This document shows, piece by piece, positions 1 through 6,493 of a stretch of 15,931 nucleotides of DNA (positions within the stretch are counted from its first letter, which is position 1; each line of letters begins with the position of its first letter). The stretch comes from Pseudorhodobacter antarcticus. GTDB lineage: Bacteria; Pseudomonadota; Alphaproteobacteria; Rhodobacterales; Rhodobacteraceae. Where the stretch lies: assembly GCA_945897655.1 (NCBI GenBank), contig CAMDHB010000037.1, positions 1-15,931 of the forward strand, in the 5' to 3' direction. The notes below the pieces were generated by a model. The model was not told where the DNA came from. It was given only the letters and a program-made list of their open reading frames with translations, and searched no databases. Both the position numbers and the translations under genes were made by a program.

Positions 1-150
1 CTGCACCGCTACGTGATGCTCTACAATCAGCAGCTTCCACAATCAGCCTTGGGCACAAAGACACCCTTGCAAGTGATGAAGGACTGGCACAAACTGAAAC
101 CCGAGTTGTTCAGGAAACAGCCCTACCACCTTCCGGGATGTGACAGTTAA
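1..150 (+). CDS. IS481-type transposase, C-terminal fragment (cut by window edge)
   Basis: An open frame enters from the left edge and gives 49 residues before a TAA stop. It contains LHRYVMLYNQQLPQSALG and later KTPLQVMKDWHKLKPELF, ending in LPGCDS. This matches the C-terminal tail of IS481-family (DDE, rve-type integrase core) transposases as I know them, where the YN...LPQSALG...TP segment closes the catalytic domain. The catalytic DDE residues lie outside the window, so intactness of the element cannot be judged. The enzyme would cut and join the ends of its own insertion sequence. The gene stops directly before the probable right end of the element and points toward the RTX gene cluster. 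Family assignment is from recalled motif similarity. Confidence 0.8.
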   Translation: MHRYVMLYNQQLPQSALGTKTPLQVMKDWHKLKPELFRKQPYHLPGCDS

Positions 151-152
151 CA
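1..152 (+). mobile_element. Right end of an IS481-type insertion sequence
   Basis: The transposase stop codon overlaps the sequence GGGATGTGACAGTTAACA, which ends in ACA at about base 152. IS481-type elements commonly begin with TGT and end with ACA, and their terminal repeat often lies this close to the transposase stop. The left end is outside the window, so the inverted repeat and any target duplication cannot be checked. The boundary is therefore an inference. The following bases change to less GC-rich sequence without a recognisable gene. Confidence 0.5.
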
Positions 153-818
153 ATGCGTGATTGGGAAAAAGATGTGACGATCTTTCGGAAATTGATGCGG
201 ATTGGGCAACAGCGGTTTGCAGGTCCATTCCTGAATTGCGGCAAAAAGATGGAGATGGTTAAAGTGTGGGACTGTTTCGGAAATGGAAATAGCGCGGCAC
301 CCAGGTCTTTGGTGGTTCAAGGGATTATGAAGCGGAAGCATGCCCTTGGGATTTTGGCCCGGTGGGGCACTGTTTCGCGGACAGAAACGCAATACAACCG
401 CAGGCTTAAGAGGGCAGCAAGGCGCCCCTAAAAGGCAAAGGATCGGCAAGGCGCGATGCCACCTTTCGGCCTTTTTTTCCTTCCCACAAGACGCGAAAAA
501 AGGTAAATGATCTGTGTCTTGCTGGGAAAGACAAAGGCCGTGGGGGCGGTCTGTTGGTGGTGCTGCGCCTTGAGGTGCGGGCGATGTGGTTTGGTGCAGG
601 CGCTGTGTCCTGCGCGGTCTGGCGGAAAGCGTGCCGGACCTGAACCCTCGAGAACGCGCGCCCGCGCAAGGACGATCACGACAGTTCGGCGTATGGGTCG
701 GCCAGTTCTCTGGTCCGAAGGGTTTTTGCATTCCAAGTGGATGCCGGGACACCGTGGGCCGGACGGACGGGACATGATCCTGTGACAAGGTAATGGGGTG
801 ACCCCAAGGGATGCGGGA
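153..818. other. Intergenic stretch with no supported gene
   Basis: About 670 bases separate the IS end from the first small ORF of the RTX locus. A 92-codon open frame (153-431, plus strand) is present, but it has no recognisable domain, no clear Shine-Dalgarno and unconvincing composition (a run of basic and aromatic residues), so I do not call it. A weak terminator-like stem with seven T residues lies at 431-478. A short perfect inverted repeat TGGGG-TGA-CCCCA occurs near 793-805, just before the 35-codon ORF. The stretch may hold the promoter for the RTX genes, but I see no clear -35/-10 pair. Confidence 0.5.
431..478 (+). terminator. Possible weak rho-independent terminator
   Basis: AAAGGC at 431-436 can pair with GCCTTT at 469-474, and the second arm runs into seven consecutive T residues (472-478). 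The loop is long and only partly structured (GGC...GCC inside), so the hairpin is not strong. It lies downstream of the transposase fragment and upstream of the RTX locus, where it could insulate the two. Weak evidence. Confidence 0.25.
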
Positions 819-926
819 ATGCGTGTTGTGCTGATGAGCGGACTGTTGGGAGTTGGCGGTCTGGCCGCAGGGCCGGCGTCCGGGTGCGCCCGCGCATGTG
901 CTGGAGTGAGGATTGAGGTTACATGA
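819..926 (+). CDS. Small upstream ORF (35 residues) overlapping the RTX-Hint gene start
   Basis: The frame starts at ATG 819 with AAGGG at 806-810, eight bases ahead, which is a good Shine-Dalgarno distance. It ends with TGA at 924-926, sharing the ATGA overlap with the start codon of the next gene (923). The product begins MRVVLMSGLLGVGGLAAG, a basic residue followed by a hydrophobic stretch. It then has PASGC, a poor lipobox-like motif, and a short tail with further Cys and Arg residues. It could be a short membrane or lipoprotein-like peptide, or a leader whose translation sets initiation of the RTX gene. It may equally be chance in GC-rich DNA. I recognise no family. Confidence 0.25.
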   Translation: MRVVLMSGLLGVGGLAAGPASGCARACAGVRIEVT

Positions 927-2731
927 CGAGTTTTTTTCGCCCCGACGGTATTGTCATGGGCACCGATGGCAACAACACCCTGCTTCCGGGCTATGTTGAT
1001 GGCAACGGGGACAGGATTGATGGCAATGACGCGCTTTTGCCGGCAACCTTTGGCAATGATGATGTCATCGTTGCCGGGGGCGGCCATGACAGTGTCAATG
1101 CGGGCCTGGGCCATGATCTGGTTTATGGCGGTGCGGGGAACGACACGCTGACCGGTGGCGTGGGTAATGACACAATTTATGGCGATACGGACGCGGGGAT
1201 TGGCGGCACGCGGGGTTCGGGCGGTTCGGGCGGCAGTTGTGGGTCGGGTGGGGCCCCGGGATTTGATGAACTGATTTATGGCGGCGACGGCAATGATCTG
1301 CTGTTGGGCGAGGCGGGGCGGGACACGATCTTTGGGGGTGCGGGCCGCGATCTGGTCTTTGGCGGTGACGGCGACGATGTGATTGATACCGCCAGCGGGA
1401 CCATGCTGGAGCAGCGGCCTGACATCGGTTATCCGGGCCTTTATCCGGCTGACAGTGACCCGCTGAACGACCGTGACACGGTGGATGCAGGGGCGGGGAA
1501 TGACATCATCCGCACGGGCGATGATGACGATCTGATCACGGCTGGCAGCGGCAATGACTGGGTCGATGCGGGCGTTGATGACGACACGGTTGCAGGCGGC
1601 GACGGCAATGACACGATCATCGGTGCCGAAGGGTCGGACAGCATTGATGGGGGCAAGGGCAATGACCTCATCTATGGCGGCTATGCCCCGAATGTGCCTG
1701 ATGCGGTCAACATTCCCGATGGCGGCGATCTGGCGCCGGGCAATGGTTTGGACATCATCCGGGGTGGGGATGGTCATGACACCATCTTTGGCATGGATGA
1801 CACGGACACGCTTTATGGCGACGCGGGCAATGACCTGCTGGACGGCGGAATCGACAGTGACGCGGTCTTTGGCGGCAATGGGCATGACACCCTGACAGGT
1901 GGCACGGGTGCTGACACGCTGTCGGGCGGGGATGACCGCGATCTGATCCGGGGTGGGACCATTGGCGATGTGGTGGATGGGGGCGAAGGCGGCTGTGATC
2001 GCGACACACTGGATCTGACCGGTGCCGGGCCGTTGAAGGTTGTCTATGACCCGCTGAATGGGGAAAACGGATTGGTTCAGTTTCTGGACCCGATCGACCG
2101 GCATGTCATCGGCACGATGTCGTTCAAGAACATCGAGGTTGTCACCCCCTGCTTTACCCCCGGCACCCTGATCGCGACGCCGCGCGGCGAGGTGCCGGTG
2201 GAAAGCCTGCGGGCTGGTGACAAAATCATCACGCGCGACAATGGCATGCAGGAGGTTCGCTGGATTGGTCGCCGTGACCTGACCTGGGCCGATCTGAACG
2301 CTGCACAGCATTTGCGCCCGATTGTGGTGCGCCAAGGCTCGCTTGGTCATGGTCTGCCGGACAGGGACCTGCTGGTCAGCCCCAACCACCGGCTTTTGGT
2401 GGCCAATGACCGCACCGCGCTGTATTTCGACGAGCACGAAGTGCTGGTGGCCGCCAAACATCTGACGGCGGCCCGGGGCATTCATTCGGTAAATGCGGCG
2501 GGGGTGTCCTATATCCACTTCATGTGCGACCAGCATGAGGTTGTGCTGTCCAACGGGGCCTGGACGGAAAGTTTTCAGCCCGGGGACCTGACGCTGGGGG
2601 GGATGGGCAATGCCCAGCGGTCCGAGATTTTCGAACTGTTTCCGGAGTTGCGAACGACACAAGGGGTTCGCGACTATACCGCCGCGCGGCGCACGTTGAA
2701 GCGGCATGAGGCGATGCTGATCGCGCGGTAA
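923..2731 (+). CDS. RTX calcium-binding protein with C-terminal Hint domain (602 aa)
   Basis: This is a secreted-type protein built of RTX nonapeptides (GGxGxDxUx) at roughly residues 60-95, 118-160, 190-255 and 280-350. Such repeats fold into Ca2+-bound beta-rolls outside the cell. A Gly/Ser linker with one Cys (C106) interrupts them at about 91-113. From about residue 409 it carries a Hint_2-type (hedgehog/intein-like) domain. This opens with CFTPGTLI (C410, the expected self-cleaving nucleophile), then PVESLRAGDKIITRDNG, SPNHRLL (H489) and a final HEVVLSNG block. A tail of about 60 residues follows. There is no Sec signal, which fits type I secretion, but no HlyB/HlyD-like exporter is nearby. 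The start is chosen because GAGG lies just upstream and the 35-codon ORF overlaps it. The next gene is a paralogue. The biological role is unknown. Confidence 0.88.
   Translation: MTSFFRPDGIVMGTDGNNTLLPGYVDGNGDRIDGNDALLPATFGNDDVIVAGGGHDSVNAGLGHDLVYGGAGNDTLTGGVGNDTIYGDTDAGIGGTRGSGGSGGSCGSGGAPGFDELIYGGDGNDLLLGEAGRDTIFGGAGRDLVFGGDGDDVIDTASGTMLEQRPDIGYPGLYPADSDPLNDRDTVDAGAGNDIIRTGDDDDLITAGSGNDWVDAGVDDDTVAGGDGNDTIIGAEGSDSIDGGKGNDLIYGGYAPNVPDAVNIPDGGDLAPGNGLDIIRGGDGHDTIFGMDDTDTLYGDAGNDLLDGGIDSDAVFGGNGHDTLTGGTGADTLSGGDDRDLIRGGTIGDVVDGGEGGCDRDTLDLTGAGPLKVVYDPLNGENGLVQFLDPIDRHVIGTMSFKNIEVVTPCFTPGTLIATPRGEVPVESLRAGDKIITRDNGMQEVRWIGRRDLTWADLNAAQHLRPIVVRQGSLGHGLPDRDLLVSPNHRLLVANDRTALYFDEHEVLVAAKHLTAARGIHSVNAAGVSYIHFMCDQHEVVLSNGAWTESFQPGDLTLGGMGNAQRSEIFELFPELRTTQGVRDYTAARRTLKRHEAMLIAR
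1100..1975 (+). repeat. RTX nonapeptide-coding repeat array in the first Hint protein
   Basis: Degenerate 27-base units coding GGxGNDxUx recur through this stretch, for example GGCGGTGCGGGGAACGACAC. They form several blocks broken by non-repeat spacers. The same composition leaves the opposite strand free of stop codons, which produces a long spurious antisense frame. Repeats are diverged at the base level, so they look ancient and not freshly expanded. Confidence 0.75.
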
Positions 2732-2755
2732 AGGCCTGCGACGAAGTCGGGAAAT

Positions 2756-2800
2756 GGTGGGCAAAGGCGGCTTCGGTTGCATTCCCACATTTCGCCCACC
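2756..2800. terminator. Possible stem-loop after the first RTX-Hint gene
   Basis: GGTGGGC (2756-2762) pairs with GCCCACC (2794-2800) across a loop of about 31 bases. It lies between the stop of the first RTX gene and the second. The downstream sequence has only short T clusters. The 196-base gap also contains AT-richer DNA (about 2810-2915) that probably holds the promoter of the second RTX gene. I cannot define -35 and -10 boxes with confidence. Confidence 0.25.
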
Positions 2801-2927
2801 GTCAGCAAACCCCTTTCATTTTTAGCCACAATGTGTGTAATACGGCCTTTGAATTCCCACTCTTACACCACAATTCCAAAGCTTTTTACTGACATACAGC
2901 GACTGTAACTGAAGCAGGCAGAACTGA

Positions 2928-5867
2928 ATGGCAACGTTTTATGGTGGACCATCGGACGAGTCCGCGACCGGCACAAATAACAAGGATACGCTGGAAGGCG
3001 GCGGTGGCAACGACTCGCTGTACGGGCTTGGTGACCGCGACAGTCTGGTTGGCGGCGACGGCAATGACCAGTTGTTTGGCGGATCTGACCGGGACACGCT
3101 GTTTGGCGGCAATGGCGACGACCTGCTGGACAGCGGCACGGGCGACGAAAGCGTGTTTGGTGGTACGGGCGCTGACCGGATTTTACTGACGGGAAGCTTT
3201 GGCGATGACACCGTTTCTGGCGGTGAAGTGGACAGCGCCACGGATACGCTGGACGCGAGCGCCTTGGCGTCCGGGGTCACGGTTACGGTGAGTTCGGCCG
3301 AGACCGGAACGATGTTCATCACCAGTGCCAGCGGAAACATCGCCAATTTCAGCGGCATGGAAGCCTTTGTCCTGACCGGCAGCGCCGACAGCTTTACCGC
3401 GACGAGTGCCGGGGCATCGGTTGTGGTCGATGCGGGCGCAGGGAACGACACGGTCTTTGGCAGCGGGGTCAATGACACGATTTCGGGTGGCCTTGGCAGT
3501 GACAACCTGCTTTCCGGTGCAGGGAATGACACAGTCTATGACGAATTTGCCGGTAACACCGCTGCGGGCGGTGCGGATACGGTTGATCTGGGGACCGGCA
3601 ACGACATCTACATCGGCAGCGGCACCGGGGCAGGTGACACGGACCTGATCTATGGCGGCGCGGGGAATGACACCATCACCACGGCAGGTGGCGTCGATAC
3701 GGTTTATGGCGGTGATGGCAATGACAGCATCACGGTCGGGAACGACACGCTGGCCACCAACGGGGACGCCATTTTTGGTGATGCCGGCAATGATGTCATC
3801 AGCGGCGGCAACACGAATGACACCGTAACCGGCGGGACCGAGGCCGATTCGATTTCGGGCAATGGCGGCAATGACCTGATCTATGGCGGCGGGACAACCT
3901 CGTCGATCGGGGCCACGTTCATCACCAACGGTACCTTCTCGTCGGGCACCGCCGGGTGGACCGGCACGGATATGGAAACGGATCCCGAATATGCCTATTT
4001 GCCCACGCTATCCGGCAACATTGTCTCCGAGATTGATGGCAATTCCGGCCAGACCACGGTCATGCAGCAGTCCTTCACGGTTCTTGGCAACCAGTCGGCT
4101 GCGGTAACCTTCAAGGCCGCCCTGCGCAGCGCTGCCGCTGCACAAGTGGGGATTGATGGCTTCCGGGTGGATGTGCTGGATGCCAACGGGGTCGTGATAG
4201 GCACGTTGAACGTGTTCCCCACGTCGACCACGGCACTGACGAATTATTCCTTTAACGTTACTTTCCCAACGGCGGGCGTCTATACCTTGCGCCTGACCGA
4301 ACTGGGCAACAATGACAGCCTTGGCGCGATCATTGATGATGTGCAGGTCACCTCGACCACAGTCGCCACCGACAATTCGGCAGACACCTTGGACGGCGGT
4401 GATGGCAACGATTCGCTGTATGGCGGCTTGGGCAATGACTCGCTGCGCGGCGGCAACGACAACGATCAGCTGTTCGGCGGCGATGGCAATGACACGTTGG
4501 CTGGGGATGCCGGAGCCGATACGCTGGACGGTGGTAACGGCGATGACAGCCTGTCGGGCGATTCAGGTGCGGATTCGCTGGTTGGGGGTGCTGGTCGCGA
4601 CACGCTGTCTGGTGGATCCGAGGCGGACACGCTGTCGGGCGATGCAGGCAATGACCTGCTGCAGGGGGGCACGGGCAATGACGTGCTGGACGGCGGCGGC
4701 GACAATGACACGCAGGATGGCGGGGATAACGATGACCTGCTGAAGGGCGGCGCCGGGTCGGACAGTCTGATTGGCGGCAGCGGGACTGATACGGCAGACT
4801 ATGGCCTGTCGGGCAGTGGGGTCACAGTCAATCTGAACAGTGGTTCGGGTTCGGGCGGGGATGCGCAGGGCGACACGCTGACGGGCGTCGAAAATGTGAT
4901 CGGCTCGGGATCGGCGGACAGTCTGACGGGCGACGGTTTGGCGAACGTGCTGACCGGCGGTGGCGGCGCGGATACGCTGTCGGGTGGCGGCGGCGGTGAC
5001 GGGCTTTTTGGCGGGGCGGGCAATGACAGCCTGACCGGGGGCGCCGGGGCCGACTCGATCTTTGGCGGTGATGGTCGGGATTATATCACCGGCGGCAGTA
5101 TCGGTGATGCCGTCGATGGCAACGAGGGCGGCGATGATGTCGACACGCTGGATCTGGTTGGCGCGGGTCCGTTCAGGATCATCCCCGACCCGCTGGATCC
5201 GCTGAACCCCGAAAGCGGCATCGTTCAGTTCCTTGACCCCTCGACCCGCGCGGTCGTGGGCGAGATGACGTTCCGCAACATCGAACAGATCGTGCCATGC
5301 TTTACTCCCGGCACTCTGATCCGCACGGCCCGTGGTCTGATCCCGGTCGAGGCGCTGTCGGTGGGTGAGATGGTGGTGACACGCGACAATGGGTTGCAGC
5401 CGCTGCGTTGGATCGGGGTGCGTGATCTGTCGATGGCCGATCTGATGGTGCAGCCGCAGTTGCAGCCGGTCCGGATTGAGGCGGGTGCCTTGGGCGGGGG
5501 ATTGCCGCACCGGGCGATGATGGTCTCCCCCCAACACCGCATGCTGATCGAAGGGCCGAGGGCCGAGATGCTGTTTGGCGATGCGCAGGTGCTGGTGGCG
5601 GCCACCCATCTGACAGGGTTGCCGCAGGTCAAAGGGATGGCAACCCAAGGGGTGCGATACATCCATCTGCTGTTTGATGCGCATGAGTTGATCGAGGCCG
5701 AGGGTGCCTGGACCGAAAGCTTTCAACCTGCCGCGCGCACTTTGGGCGGCATGGATGCCGAGCAGCGCGAAGAGATTGCGTTGCTGTTCCCCGAATTGAC
5801 GCAGCGGTTTGCAACGGCCCGGCGGGCGCTGAAGGCTTATGAGGCGCGGGTGCTGTTGGCGGCCTGA
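2928..5867 (+). CDS. Large RTX protein with inserted beta-sandwich domain and C-terminal Hint domain (979 aa)
   Basis: This is a paralogue of the preceding gene. RTX repeats occupy about residues 17-86, 165-320 and 485-735. A non-RTX module at about 323-483 starts ITNGTFSSGTAGWTGTDMET, carries EIDGNSGQTTVMQQSF and ends GAIIDDVQVT. It resembles the jelly-roll, carbohydrate-binding-like modules often found in marine alphaproteobacterial RTX proteins. A TADYGLSGSGVTVNLNSG segment is typical of RTX proteins. The Hint domain starts at CFTPGTLI (C791), with PVEALSVGEMVVTRDNG, SPQHRML (H870) and HELIEAEG, then a tail ending ARVLLAA. C791 is the only cysteine in the protein, so the self-processing residue is kept. 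There is no Sec signal; type I export is likely. The start has a modest upstream GCAGGCAG. The 3' end overlaps the convergent nucleotidyltransferase gene by 31 bases. Confidence 0.9.
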   Translation: MATFYGGPSDESATGTNNKDTLEGGGGNDSLYGLGDRDSLVGGDGNDQLFGGSDRDTLFGGNGDDLLDSGTGDESVFGGTGADRILLTGSFGDDTVSGGEVDSATDTLDASALASGVTVTVSSAETGTMFITSASGNIANFSGMEAFVLTGSADSFTATSAGASVVVDAGAGNDTVFGSGVNDTISGGLGSDNLLSGAGNDTVYDEFAGNTAAGGADTVDLGTGNDIYIGSGTGAGDTDLIYGGAGNDTITTAGGVDTVYGGDGNDSITVGNDTLATNGDAIFGDAGNDVISGGNTNDTVTGGTEADSISGNGGNDLIYGGGTTSSIGATFITNGTFSSGTAGWTGTDMETDPEYAYLPTLSGNIVSEIDGNSGQTTVMQQSFTVLGNQSAAVTFKAALRSAAAAQVGIDGFRVDVLDANGVVIGTLNVFPTSTTALTNYSFNVTFPTAGVYTLRLTELGNNDSLGAIIDDVQVTSTTVATDNSADTLDGGDGNDSLYGGLGNDSLRGGNDNDQLFGGDGNDTLAGDAGADTLDGGNGDDSLSGDSGADSLVGGAGRDTLSGGSEADTLSGDAGNDLLQGGTGNDVLDGGGDNDTQDGGDNDDLLKGGAGSDSLIGGSGTDTADYGLSGSGVTVNLNSGSGSGGDAQGDTLTGVENVIGSGSADSLTGDGLANVLTGGGGADTLSGGGGGDGLFGGAGNDSLTGGAGADSIFGGDGRDYITGGSIGDAVDGNEGGDDVDTLDLVGAGPFRIIPDPLDPLNPESGIVQFLDPSTRAVVGEMTFRNIEQIVPCFTPGTLIRTARGLIPVEALSVGEMVVTRDNGLQPLRWIGVRDLSMADLMVQPQLQPVRIEAGALGGGLPHRAMMVSPQHRMLIEGPRAEMLFGDAQVLVAATHLTGLPQVKGMATQGVRYIHLLFDAHELIEAEGAWTESFQPAARTLGGMDAEQREEIALLFPELTQRFATARRALKAYEARVLLAA
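2976..5130 (+). repeat. RTX nonapeptide-coding repeat arrays in the second Hint protein
   Basis: Three blocks of degenerate 27-base repeats code GGxGNDxUx motifs. They are separated by a non-repeat segment (about residues 87-165) and by the inserted beta-sandwich module. Units differ at many positions. The blocks are predicted to bind Ca2+ and to fold only outside the cell. Confidence 0.7.
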
Positions 5868-6430
5868 CGGGCGCGCCAGGCGGCCCAATCCTCGGGCGTG
5901 TCAAGGTCGGTCAGGGCGTGGGCATCGGGCAGGGGGTGCAGGCGGACCGGGTGTTGGCGCAGGAGGGCGCGGGCGCCTTCGTCGCCGTGAAGTTGGGCAA
6001 ACCCGGGCACCAGGGCGCGGGGCCAGATAACCGGATGGCCGGGTGTGGCGTTGGCGCTGCCGCGCAGGATTTGGTCAGGGGCGGCGCGGAAGGCGGTGAT
6101 CATGCTGGCCAGATCAGCCGCGGTCAGGTCTGGCATGTCGGCGGGCAGGACCATCACGGCGCTTTGAATATCCGCTACGGCACGGAATGAGGCCGACATG
6201 CCAAGGGCGGCATCGGGAACGGCCAGAATTTTGACCGTGAGGCCGTCCAGCGCGGCGCGGCGTTCCGGATCGGGGTCGCGCAGGGTCACGATGACCGGGG
6301 CCAGTGATAGGGCCATGTGGGCCTGACGGCGCAAGATTGGTTCGTCCGCGACATGTTGCAGAAGTTTATCCTGACCCCGCATCCGCGACGAGGCACCGGC
6401 GGCGGGGATCAGGATGGTCAGGTCAGTCAT
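5837..6430 (-). CDS. MocA/MobA-like nucleotidyltransferase
   Basis: This is a protein of about 197 residues with the NTP_transf_3 fold of molybdenum-cofactor cytidylyl/guanylyltransferases. The nucleotide-binding loop reads LIPAAGASSRMRGQDKLL near the N-terminus. The metal-site region is VLPADMPDLT, and GHPVIWPRAL and GDEGARALL follow, as in MocA and related CoxI-associated proteins. MocA transfers CMP to molybdopterin for xanthine-dehydrogenase-type enzymes; that exact substrate is an inference here. No molybdoenzyme gene is in the window. I start at ATG 6430 (MTDLTILIPAAG), the usual family N-terminus; ATG 6445 adds five residues. Neither has a clear Shine-Dalgarno. The gene lies after the hairpin that follows the oxidoreductase gene, so it may be only weakly coupled to that operon. 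Confidence 0.8.
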   Translation of the reverse strand: MTDLTILIPAAGASSRMRGQDKLLQHVADEPILRRQAHMALSLAPVIVTLRDPDPERRAALDGLTVKILAVPDAALGMSASFRAVADIQSAVMVLPADMPDLTAADLASMITAFRAAPDQILRGSANATPGHPVIWPRALVPGFAQLHGDEGARALLRQHPVRLHPLPDAHALTDLDTPEDWAAWRARQAANSTRAS

Positions 6431-6454
6431 GACAAGGGCCGGCATGGGGCAAGG

Positions 6455-6477
6455 CCGGGGGAGTTATCCTCCCCCGG
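6455..6477 (-). terminator. Hairpin after the oxidoreductase gene
   Basis: CCGGGGGAG (6455-6463) and CTCCCCCGG (6469-6477) form a perfect 9-bp stem with a 5-base loop. It lies 16 bases past the stop of the oxidoreductase gene and just ahead of the nucleotidyltransferase. There is no long T tract on the minus strand, so it may be a weak terminator or an mRNA 3' stabiliser rather than a classic rho-independent terminator. Confidence 0.55.
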
Positions 6478-6493
6478 TCGCATTGCGATAAGG

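Noticed and set aside
153..431. A 92-codon plus-strand frame after the IS end
   Set aside because: No clear ribosome site, no recognisable family and odd composition; it cannot be supported as a gene from sequence alone.
428..2788. A 786-residue open frame on the minus strand opposite the first RTX gene
   Set aside because: It mirrors the RTX repeat composition: GGxGNDxUx codons leave the reverse strand free of stops. The product is low-complexity (Ala/Ile/Val/Arg-rich) with no domain, and the plus strand clearly encodes RTX and Hint motifs.
4563..5888. A 441-residue minus-strand frame opposite the second RTX gene
   Set aside because: Same shadow effect; it runs through the RTX and Hint coding sequence and has no recognisable motif.
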